Assembly (NCBI RefSeq): GCF_036898095.1
Contig: NC_090745.1
Coordinates: forward strand, 82,149,766-82,213,765
Length of the DNA stretch: 64,000 nucleotides
Direction of reading: 5' to 3'
From: Palaemon carinicauda
Lineage: Eukaryota > Arthropoda > Malacostraca > Decapoda > Palaemonidae
The position numbers and the translations under genes were made by a program. The notes below the pieces were generated by a model. The model made no database searches, was not told the DNA's origin, and was given only the letters and a program-made list of their open reading frames with translations. Shown piece after piece: positions 37,638 through 48,895 of this stretch (its first letter is position 1; each line of letters opens with the position of its first letter).

Positions 37638-38363
37638 ACTGCTGTATACACTAAGTCGTGATTTGCGTTGACTTCCAGTGAAGGCCCTGGAGGAGTGACT
37701 TCTTTTTGTCTAGAGCGGGTCATGTAATCATGTAGAACCACATGATAAATTGTTTTCATTTTCAAAATTACCTTTTTTTTCCTTTCAACCATTCAGATTT
37801 TATTCTACTTGGGTGGTCAAATCCGAAATACATAACAGTCAAGTGTTGTTTAGTTCATTATCTTTCATAAATTAGGTTTTAGTTTTAACGTAATAGAAAT
37901 TTGATTGTACATCATCTCTTGGATTATAGTAATTTCCCCTTCAAGCCATCTAGCTTTGATTGTTTGACTGATTAAGATTTCCCTCTCTCATTTGGCATGG
38001 TACGGGTTCTGGGGCATGGGAAGCCCACAAGAGACATGGTTTTTGAAAGGAATCAACATAGGTTCAGAACGACGAACAATGATGATAATGAGATGAGAAC
38101 CAGCGCCTTCGAGCAGTGACTGGACAGGAAGGAGTCCAGAGCTGAAAAATCCATGTGGCCTGGCAGCCACAGTTCAGTAGCCCTAGACATCTACCTTCTC
38201 GGTCTCCGGTAATTTTTTTTTTTTTTTTTATACCTTCCTCAATAGCAATCTCAGTTTAATAAAATTAAAAGGCTTTAGTATTTTTATGATAAAGGGAAAA
38301 CTAATTTGGGGGTGTCATAAAAAATACCCTATCCCGTTACTAGGATGGTTTTAAAGAACTATT
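37635..38363. other. Unassigned DNA
   Basis: 37981-38205 is GC-richer (GGTTCTGGGGCATGGGAAGC, CAGTGACTGGACAGGAAGG) and may be part of an unidentified interspersed repeat, closed by a T run. No exon recognised. Confidence 0.35.
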
Positions 38364-38940
38364 GCAATCATAAATTACCTCTTTCTCCTTTTGGTTGATG
38401 TAGTCTATAGTAATAGTTACCTCTTCAAGAAATAGTACAATTATAGATTACTTCTTTCTCGTTTTGGTAGTAGATTGTAGTATATCTTACCTCTTCTCTT
38501 TTTGATGGCTGTTTGGTACCCCTGACAGAGGGCACCTGTTGGCCAATTAAACCACTTTTAGTACCTTGAGAAATAAATATCTGTTTGAGGCTCAAGGTGA
38601 AGATGGCAGGTTTAATCTTGCCAAGATTCTTGGGCAGGAGGGGTTGTACTATGCTAGTACTATTTTTAGATTTATTTCAGAAACAGGTCTTCAAAAATCT
38701 ATTTGGCTTTATGAGGACATATTCAGTTTTATGGTTTTAAAGTAATATCCTTTTATTCTTTATTTATAACAAAAGACATCGGAATCAGTGACCTTTGATG
38801 TCAGGATGCCAGAAAACACCAAATCAATCAATCAGTCAATTTTCTCGTTTTGATAGATGTAATTTATAGCAATTAATCGATCTTCAAGAAAAGTACAATT
38901 AAAGATTACTTCTCTCTAGTTTTGATTGCAGTTTATAGCA
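38364..38940. repeat. ~74-bp tandem repeat, the target of several transposons
   Basis: Units contain GATTACTTCTTTCTCGTTTTG, TAGATGTAGT(T/C)TATAG and TTACCTCTTCAAGAAATAGTACAATTA. They run 38364-38504, resume 38839-38938 after a LINE fragment, continue at 40981-41035 after a hAT-like element, and a related phrase (CCTTTCTCATTTTGATAGGTGTAGTCTTCA) reappears at 44678 after the Gypsy fragment. Confidence 0.65.
38505..38838 (+). mobile_element. LINE-like 3' end with (AATC)n tail
   Basis: It interrupts the ~74-bp repeat and ends in CAAATCAATCAATCAGTCAAT. One frame is open for about 80 codons up to TAA at about 38742, including NKYLFEAQGEDGRFNLAKI, then LGQEGLYYASTIFRFISETG and LQKSIWLYEDIFSF. An open frame followed by a short 3' UTR and a tetranucleotide tail is the layout of a 5'-truncated LINE whose ORF2 C-terminus survives. 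No RT or endonuclease motif is left to name the clade. Confidence 0.55.
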
Positions 38941-38968
38941 GGGTTGGCAAAAACCCCAGCCCCGGCTG

Positions 38969-38999
<31 letters not shown>

Positions 39000-40980
39000 T
39001 GGATTTTATAGTGGAAAAAGCCGGTTTTATGGGTATGTTTTTATTTTTATTTTTTACAGTGTACCGGTTTCATATATATTATCTATTTCCCTATTGATTT
39101 TTACCATTACTATTTAAATATAGGAATATTTTTATGCCCTAAATTTCATTTGCATTTCAGCTATTTACTTATAACCCTTAAGAAATTAAGAGAAAAATAT
39201 AAAAACGAGTTGAACAGAGCATGCAAGTCTTCTACTAAGTAAAAGATCCTTTCTAGATACCTATTGAGAGCCCAGTCTGTACTAATGTTGCTGTCCTTTA
39301 GTTTAAGGGTTAAGTCAGACCAGGACCAGGTATTTATTGTATGGTGATTAAATACTTCTTTAGCTCAGGCCTACTATTGAAAGTTTGGAAAACAGTGAAG
39401 AGAAACCATAAAGTCAAATGCTTAATGTATATGATAAAAGTTAATGAGCTTGAAATACATTCCTTCTTCAAGTTCTCTGACTTTTTTTTTCTTCAAAATC
39501 ATTACAGTTAACTGTGGCTGTTTTTGTTTTTCATTTTGAAACATTTATTGCATTGACCTTGTATATACAGTCAGCTCCTCCTCTTCGCAGGTTCTATCTC
39601 TGTGATTTTGATTGTTCGCGATACAGAGAATTGTATAATCTATAACATAAAAAATCACATATTTACGATTTTGCATCAAGTACTCCAACGACCCTAACAT
39701 TTCAAAATGACCGCATTTCTGGGCACCCAGCATGCTTTGTGACGCTTCCCTCTCCACACAGCGCAACACCTCATCTCTCATTCACAAGGGCCTTGCATCG
39801 TTACTCCTCATGTGTCCTGCTTCGATCTTTTTTGTGTAGTATCACATTGTGATGTAAAAGTGATGCAAAAATCTGTACATATGCAGTGTGCTTATAGTGA
39901 TTTTAGTATAAAACGTGATATGTACTGTACATTACATTACCCCATGAGCCAAACAATCAACTGCTCAAAGAGTTGCATCATACTTCAGACTTAGTGCGGA
40001 AAACTTCGTACGTAAATGTTTACTGGTGCTGTACTGATATTTTTTATTCTAATTTTCATTTCATCAGTATATTCATTGTATAATGCTGCAATGTTATTGA
40101 TATATTAGCTACGGTGCAGTACTGTATACAACATACTGTACTTTATAGGAGCAGTGTAGATATACTGTAGGCTATGAGTACGGTGAGTTTCAATGGCGCA
40201 AGTCGACCTGTCGAAAACACCATATATAAGTATAAGTGTGGCAATGACTTATGTTATGGGTACCTTAGTCTTACCATGTACTTAGTACACATGTACTGAA
40301 CGCTTACTGAATTTGTTCATTCATTAATATAATACTTGTATTGTGACACAAACCAAGTAAAAACAATATTAGGCAGTACTTGGAGTGTTAGTCGACTGCT
40401 TGTAGACAATGAGCAGTGAATTGGTTGGTTAGGAGTTAACTCGCCCCAAGACAGCAAGTATTCCTGGATTCTCGCCTGTCTGTTACCTAACCCAGCCAAT
40501 GAGGAGGGCTGACTGTATTATTATTGATAGCTTGTTAATTCTGGGATATGTGAGCTTAGAATTAATACAACAATCATAATTACAACATACTCCTACGTAA
40601 AATATTGAAGTTGGGGAAACTGGGCTCATTGGCGTACATAAAAAAAAAAAAAAAAAAAAACCCGTTTCTAGGTATGCTGTTTTACTTTTCAGTATGTATT
40701 ACACTAACATTTATACAATAGCACCATAATAATATACAGTATTATAACAGTAAACTACTAAAAAATAGGTAGAAAACCTGCCCCTTTTTTAATTAGAAAA
40801 CTATTCTATTATACCATCCATAATTAAAGAAAATGGGTTGTAAATATATTTGTTTTACTTTAAATTATGTTACACAATAGAACAATGGTAATGGATTTTT
40901 GAAGCAGAAAACTACTAAAAACTAAAAAAAAAAAAAAGAAAAAAGAAAATCTGGCCGGGTGTCTACCCATGCCAACCCCT
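38939..40980. mobile_element. hAT-like DNA transposon, non-autonomous, 2.04 kb
   Basis: The left end CAGGGTTGGCAAAAACCC and the right end (complement AGGGGTTGGCATGGGTAG) form imperfect terminal inverted repeats of the CAGGG(T)TxGGCA type known for hAT elements. Flanks GTTTATAG (38931-38938) and TTTTATAG (40981-40988) match 7 of 8 bases, the hAT target-duplication length. T-rich/A-rich runs lie inside both ends. No transposase frame remains. It contains a nested element at 39568-40515. Confidence 0.65.
39568..40515. mobile_element. pogo/Tigger-like DNA transposon, non-autonomous, 948 bp
   Basis: The left end CAGTCAGCTCCTCCTC and right end GAGGAGGGCTGACTG (complement CAGTCAGCCCTCCTC) are near-perfect inverted repeats, flanked by TA on both sides (39566-39567, 40516-40517). 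TA duplication and CAGTC(A/G)GCCCTC ends are typical of pogo/Tigger relatives. No transposase frame. It lies within the hAT-like element, so it is younger. Confidence 0.7.
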
Positions 40981-41039
40981 TTTTATAGTATATATTTCAT
41001 CTTCAAGAAATAGTACAAAATCTGGAGTATCATATATTA

Positions 41040-42344
41040 CCGCGTAAAGGGTGAAATTTTAAGAGCAGTTTTGGATGAAAAAAAAAAGTGAAGGTTCGTC
41101 TATTACACGAGACACACTTTTGGAATTATGAAAATATTTATTTTTTCGACCTCCGTTGTGTTGCTGTTAGGGTGTTCTAATTGCATATGGTTCATTAATG
41201 GGTTAGTAGTTTGGAAGGATTGACTTTGATTCTTGTAATATACTAATTTTAATTTCGGTAATTTGTTTATGTTTAAGTGAAATCGGAATATTTACAGGTA
41301 ATTTTATCATTATTGATTGATAGTGCTCGGGCTATGTTGTGTGAACGTGTTGATAAGCAAGCCTTGTTGTCCGAAACCTAGAATTTCCAAATTTGTACCG
41401 GTAATTAAGTTTTCTACTTAACAGCGTATAATATGCTCAGTATAATCATACATTGTAGCTGTGTGTTTAAGTAAAATGAAAAAAAAAAAAAAATTTTCTT
41501 ATTACAATACCTCCGTCACCAAAAATTGTTCCGGACAAGATATCAAGAATGTTTACATTATTTGTGATGGTTGTTCGAAACCTCAAAATTTCCAGGTTAT
41601 TGGTACCTACAGTATGGTATACAGGAAAACAAAAATGCAAACAAGTTTAAAAAAAAACTTTATTCAATAAACTTGATATTAAAAACCACCAAAAGATCAA
41701 CTATTAAAAAGTGCTTAAAAAAATTCATCAGGACAGCATCGCCATGGGAATCATCTTCAATGGTTTCGTTTGGACTACTTACTACTTTCAACGTCCTGCG
41801 TTCCATCTAAATTGGTAGAAATGGATTTGGTTTGTTTTTTTAGAAATCCACAATAAAGACGATTTGATACCAAACTTTCGCTAAACACGTCATCAAAAAT
41901 TGAAACCATCTTCGATCATAATTAACAAATGAACACATTTACACATCTGTGTATAAGTTAGCTTTTGCAGCAACAGCTATCTTACCAAGTATTGGTTATG
42001 TAATGGTTATAATATTAATCTTGATTTAATTATTTTATCCTTATAAATTCAAAATAAATGAAATAAGAGTGGTTTTATATCATGTTTTTCCTAAAAACGC
42101 CACCTAAAACAGAAAACGTTTTATTTACGCTTCATCGCCGATTATGACGAACAAACGAACGCATTTACATAAGCAAGGTGTAACTAATGATACTGGAGCT
42201 TTTAGTAAAGATGTTATCATAAATATATATTATAATATGCGTGGTGAATTGCCCTTCGCCCATTACATGGAGTATGTGATTAAAACGATTTTTCTAAAGG
42301 AAATTTTGGGGTTCGCCCATTACATGGGGTCGCCCTTTACACCG
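41040..42344. mobile_element. Candidate DNA transposon with TA flanks, 1.3 kb
   Basis: CCGCGTAAAGGGTGA at the left and CGGTGTAAAGGGCGA (complement of the right end) match at 12 of 15 positions; both are flanked by TA. Subterminal TTCGCCCATTACATGG occurs twice near the right end (42254, 42312). Inside, a phrase CGAAACCT(A/C)(G/A)AATTTCCA is repeated (41371, 41577). No transposase recognised. The ends are short and imperfect, so this is a candidate only. Confidence 0.4.
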
Positions 42345-42379
42345 TAAGGTAAGGTACCGAAGGCGCTGGTGATCGTGGT

Positions 42380-42507
42380 TGAGCGTGAAGAAACATTCGC
42401 TTTGTGCAAGTAAGAGTTAACGTTGAGCCTCATGCACTGTACATCCGCCTTACTCTCATGGTGGCATCCCTGAGCATACTACTTCTGAGAGGGGTACCAT
42501 TTTGAAT
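42380..42507 (+). pseudogene. Degraded Gypsy integrase fragment, left part
   Basis: CTGTACATCCGCCTTACTCTC and CATCCCTGAGCATACTACTTCTGAGAGGGGTACCA align with 13526-13602 of the complete element, with a ~14-base deletion between them. The left limit is uncertain. Cut at 42507 by a MULE insertion and continued at 43816. Confidence 0.7.
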
Positions 42508-42739
42508 GGGGTACATCTCATCACCGCCAACACATCGCCGCCTACTCATCCCTGGCCCAACTCATCCCTGGCCCAACTCATCCCTGGCCCAACTCATTCC
42601 CGGCAGTGATTAATGAAATTTAGTAAATATTAAAAACACCTTTATTCAGAATCAAGTATGACTCTTTCATGACACTAAAAATAGATTAACACCATATAAT
42701 TAAAGAAAAATATTCCATGAAAATATATAAAAAAAAAAC

Positions 42740-43243
42740 TTATTTTATGTTATGAGAAATGCCTCTTAAATATTCGATGGGAGTCCTTTCATTAAAATTT
42801 TGGACAATTCTAAGAATGCGGGAATCAGTATCCCTGTACTTTTTTAATTTGGCGGGTGGTGAACGGCCTGCTATAAGTGATTCCAAATAAAAATCTCTAC
42901 CTTTCTGAACTTTTTAAAGTGCATTTATGAATTTCCAGAGTGTAGGATATTCCAGTCCTAATTCCATTTGTAATCTTCTGTTCGCTCCTTCTGCATGGTT
43001 GTTTATTCTATCTTCATGATTCAAAGTTCGAAAATACAAATTCCACATTTCCAATGGAAAGAGTGGTGCACGTCTGCTATTTCCACGTCTGTTTAACCGA
43101 CCTATATAATTGTCTTCAAGCCAGTTCAAGATTGGCACATGCTCTGGGGATAATTCATCAGGTAAGACATCAATATATGAATCAATATGGTTGACAGGTA
43201 CAAATGCAAGTGCCAGTATCATCTTTACTTGTAAAGAAAACAT
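42740..43243 (-). pseudogene. MULE transposase remnant (C-terminal part)
   Basis: Reads 109 codons from 43243 to an in-frame stop at 42914-42916, then 57 more codons in the same frame to TAA at 42740-42742. LQVKMILALAFVPVNHID, WLEDNYIGRLNRRG, FPLEMWNLYFRT and RINNHAEGANRRLQ match the region after the catalytic domain of animal Mutator-like transposases (the xNNxxEGxNRRL block near the C-terminal Glu). After the stop, GRSPPAKLKKYRDTDSRI and YLRGISHN fit the family's C-terminal tail. The catalytic DD region is missing upstream, so no active enzyme can be made here. Family assignment is from motif memory; moderately sure. Confidence 0.75.
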
Positions 43244-43618
43244 TTCCAGAACATCAAATTGCTGTCCGTTTTGCTAAATTTGTCGAAAATGAACAAATAG
43301 CCATCATGAGAAAATTCCGCTTTGCCTCTGACTTAAAATTGTCTCCATTGTAATGGGTTTAGAAAGAATGTAAAACTGAAAGTGATATATCGAAAGGTTA
43401 ATAATTACTAACGTTTTTGTTGACAAACATCTGATTTCATACTTGGGTACTTTTGTTTGCAATTGGTAATTGAGTAATTGTCGTCATGCGTTGAAAGGTT
43501 AAAAATTACTAACGATTTTGTTGACAAACTTTGATTTCATAGTTCGGTATTTTTGTTTACAAATAGTAGGATTGGTAATTGAGTAACTGTTGTTTCGTTT
43601 TTATTTACACTGCCTTGC

Positions 43619-43630
43619 AGTGTGTGTGTT

Positions 43631-43661
<31 letters not shown>

Positions 43662-43662
43662 T
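43619..43662. repeat. (TG)n microsatellite
   Basis: About 20 TG units with two interruptions, next to the MULE right terminus. Confidence 0.95.
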
Positions 43663-43815
43663 GGACCGGTGATGAGTTGGGCCGGGTATAAGTTGGGCTG
43701 GAGATGAGCTGGGCCGGAGATAAGTTGGGCCGGGGATAAGTTGAGCCGGAGATGAGTTGGCGGTGATGAGTTGGCTGGCGATGAGATGGCGGCGATGAGT
43801 TGTCCCATTTTGTAC

Positions 43816-44443
43816 CATTCTAACTTTCAATTGTGGCCATCATTAGCGAATCTCCTGGGCATCACCCTACATCAGTCAACCGCCCACAACCCTTCTGCCA
43901 ACGGAATGGTTGAACGTTTTCATCGCACCCTCAAAGCAGCTTTGATGTCCCTCTGCAATGACTTCAACTGGTTTACTTGGGTCCTCCTGGGACTAAGTAC
44001 CACTCCTAAAGACGCACTTGATATCTCGGCAGCTGAAATGGTGTATGGTGACCCGTTGGTCGTCCCTGCCGAATTTTTTTTCCATCTGCAACCTTCTCCA
44101 ACAATATCCAGTGAGTACGTCATGTTGTGAGAAAATTTACTTCATACCGCCAGACTTGCAAGTCCCCAGCGAAGCAACACATAGCGACAGATTTGCACAA
44201 GGCAACGCATATTTTAATGTGCAATGACACTAGCAAGCCACCGCTAACACCCCCTCACACGGTCCCTTTCCTCGTGATCTGGCGCACATTGAAGGCTTTC
44301 TTGATCAACATTCGTGGCAAAGAAGACTGGGTCTCCATTGATCGCCTTAAATCTTCGTATCTCCTGCAACATGACCTACATACAGTTCACCTCTCAAGAG
44401 CAGGGTGCCCTGTTTCACATGTATGTCTTTTTTAGGGGGTGCC
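43816..44443 (+). pseudogene. Degraded Gypsy integrase fragment, right part
   Basis: From CAATTGTGG (43828) it follows the complete element closely. LANLLGITLHQ, the catalytic-Glu motif NGMVERFHRTLKAAL and MVYGDPLVVPAEFF are readable. A 9-base deletion removes three residues near 43976, and a frameshift lies at about 44090-44130. The second piece runs on through NIRGKEDWVSIDRLK to 44435. At the site matching the TGA in the complete copy this one has TGG. It ends at TAGGGGGTGCCA, the polypurine tract. Confidence 0.9.
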
Positions 44444-44444
44444 A

Positions 44445-44676
44445 TGTACCGCACGTGTTTCATACATGCTCGTACACTGAGTGTATTACTTTTTAATCTC
44501 TTTCGACCGCAATAATAATATAAACCTGTTTAAGCTTGGTGTCGCAAGTCTTGTACTGTTAGAAAATTGCGTAATTCTTGCTCGCAACTATCTTTATATA
44601 AGCTCATAGTCTCATTGAATAATTTTGGTTGCATTCACCTCGCCTCTCTGTTAGAACCTAAAGCTATGTAGCCACA
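44445..44676 (+). repeat. Probable 3' LTR of the degraded Gypsy copy
   Basis: It starts TGTACCGCACGTG just after the polypurine tract, similar to TGTACCAACCGTG of the complete copy. It has a TATA-like TTTATATAAG (44591-44600) and a plausible ...GTAGCCACA end. The ~74-bp local repeat resumes right after it. The sequence is otherwise strongly diverged, so this is a different subfamily or an old copy. No 5' LTR was found. Confidence 0.65.
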
Positions 44677-45170
44677 CCCCTTTCTCATTTTGATAGGTGT
44701 AGTCTTCAACACTAATTCCTTTATCTAATAAAGGAAAAAAATACTAATTTTCAATTCTATTGAATCTTTTTGTATATCTACCCATATGTTCAGAGGTCTT
44801 ACTTTTTTACATAGAAGTCTCCTTTCCAATATTCGCTTGTAACCTTCACAGAAGGCGGAACTAGTTTTCGAGTTTGGCCTCTTTAGTTAAAACCTTTCAT
44901 TCATTGTTTTTATTTTATTTTTTATTATTATTTTTTTTTTTGCTCAATTCCTTCTTCAAAAGTCATCTTAGGGGTTCAGTGCCATCAGTTTACATCACAC
45001 GGTTTACGGTAAGCATTACTTGGCGTTGCATTTGATTTATATCCTATTTCCTTTCATCCATGTTGTTCTCCAACGTCTTCTAAATTTTACCTCCTATTAT
45101 AATTTCTGGGTTTTATTCTAGATGCACTTGGGCCCTTTGTGGTCCCATAGGCTCCAATGCCGTTTTATGT
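44677..45170. other. Unassigned AT-rich DNA
   Basis: The first 30-40 bp belong to the local ~74-bp repeat. Nothing else recognised. Confidence 0.4.
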
Positions 45171-45286
45171 AACCCAAATTCTTATATCCTACCCTTTTTC
45201 AAAAGGAATGATCTTTTGGAAAATATTTAACCCAAATTTTTTAATCCTACCCTTCCACGAAAGGAATGATCTTTTGGAATATCTTT
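45171..45286 (+). repeat. 58-bp tandem duplication
   Basis: AACCCAAATT...AAAGGAATGATCTTTTGGAA occurs twice at a spacing of 58 bp (45171, 45229). Confidence 0.9.
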
Positions 45287-46493
45287 GTAATTGTATTCCT
45301 GCGTAATTGTCTCTTTTTCTAATACTTTTTTCATTATATTTCAGGTGAAAGAATTCGAATATGTAATTCTTAATAACAAGTCACCGTTTATCAATATTTT
45401 TTTAGCTGAATTATGGTATTGCCAGTCCTTCATAGGAATTAAATGAAGTTTATTGGTGTACGAGTAGGTATATGTACTGCAATTATGTATGGCTGTACTC
45501 GTGGGCTTAAGGAAAGAAAAATTACCGAAATTCTATCTCGATCACTAGGGATCTTAAACTTTTCATGGTCTAGAATTACAACTTTTTTCTCATTCGATTA
45601 CAGGTACATCTGTGTCTTATCTTAGTTTAGTCAGAACTTGAAAGAGATGGCATCCATGAGTATTGTAAGTTAAAGATAGTGGCTCATTACCTGTATGTAG
45701 ATGAAAGATCACCAGAGACTAATAGTAAATAATCAGCATAACTAGTAGTACCATAGAACGACGGACTGTTGAAGCGAATCTTCTATTTCAAAGTAATTTT
45801 GACGAAATCTACTACTGCTTGGTGGGGAGACACCTGGTTCTGAAGATTGATCGGGGTCAGAAGCAAATGAGATAGACTTGCTATATTTCATAAACATGCT
45901 AATATTATATTCTTGTGATTGTTCTCTTGCACTGCTCTTCCCATAAAATAGCAATTTAAGTGTATATGAATATTTTATTACTCTGTTTTTCTATAAGAAG
46001 TTTACGTGACGTTTTTAATTTATTGACTGAAACGGTATTGCTAAAGTTTCTTTATAAATCATTCTTAAAAAAAAAAAAAACGGACCTTAACGTTATACTG
46101 TATATTAAGATTTATCATTGTTTTCCTATTTTGAGGAATGAATGAAAAACTGAGAAGTCTATCACCTATTTATTGACACATTCACTGTACACAACACGTC
46201 CTTACTCCACAGAATTTAGATACTGTATTTAAAACCTTTATACCAGAGAGAAAGAAATGAAGATCGAGAGATGTAGGAAGACATGGTCTATTTCCCTTTG
46301 TATTTTAATGTATTTGTTTTCATTGGTTTTTATTGGTTTTTATTTCACATTTGAAGTAATGTTTACTTTCCAAAAGATTTTTAATATGCATTTGCAATGT
46401 GATGATAGAATTAATTGATAAACATGAGCCTATTTTATTGCTGAGAGATTGCAACATTATTGTGTTCATCATTTTGATAGGAACATACACGTT
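45287..46493. other. Unassigned AT-rich DNA
   Basis: An acceptor-like ATTATATTTCAG (ending 45344) is followed by a 33-codon open stretch without a good donor. No gene is called. Confidence 0.4.
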
Positions 46494-46620
46494 AGCATTG
46501 ATAGCAGTAATAGTAATAATAGTATTAGCAGCAGTAATAGTAGTGGTATTGGTGATTGTAATAATAGTAGTAGCAACAGCAGTAATAGCAGTGGTATTGG
46601 TAATTGTAGTGGAAGTGGGT
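46494..46620 (+). repeat. Degenerate trinucleotide repeat (AGT/AAT/GCA mix)
   Basis: A run of AGT/AAT/AGC-like triplets, with a longer internal duplication (AGCAGTAATAG.AGTGGTATTG at about 46529 and 46578, 49 bp apart). All three frames give low-complexity products (Ser/Asn, Val/Ile, or Gln-like), so it is not treated as coding. Confidence 0.75.
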
Positions 46621-46849
46621 GCTTTTTGTCAATTTGATTGAAATGAATGAGTGTAAGTTCGTCCAATTCCCGTCATCTGTAAGGCACATAAGATTTTGTC
46701 TGAACAGCTGAGAATAAACGTTATGACGGTATTTCAGTAAGTGACAAAACAATATGAGACTGATAATGCTTGTATGCTGGCAATGGAATAAATTATTAAG
46801 CAGTTTTTTAAGGACCGGTATCCTGCCTTTATGAGATTCAGGGAAGGGT

Positions 46850-46914
<65 letters not shown>
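46850..46914. repeat. (GA)n microsatellite
   Basis: About 32 GA units; the last GA/CT array in the window. Confidence 0.98.

Positions 46915-48895
<1,981 letters not shown>

Larger units (their letters stand above)
42508..43806 (-). mobile_element. MULE (Mutator-like) DNA transposon, 1.3 kb, decayed
   Basis: It splits the Gypsy fragment. The 9-bp flanks ATTTTGAAT (42499-42507) and ATTTTGTAC (43807-43815) match at 7 of 9, the Mutator target-duplication length. The ends are inverted: GGGGTACATCTCATCACCGCC on the left, and the complement of the right end reads GGGACAACTCATCGCCGCC. Both termini are built from a ~14-17-bp subrepeat, CAACTCATC(N)CCGGCC: about six units at 42508-42604 and about nine at 43661-43806. 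Inside is a minus-strand transposase remnant. A (GT)n run lies next to the right terminus (43619-43662). Confidence 0.8.

Noticed and set aside
45345..45443. Possible exon after ATTATATTTCAG
   Set aside because: AT-rich 33-codon stretch with no good donor and no recognisable protein.
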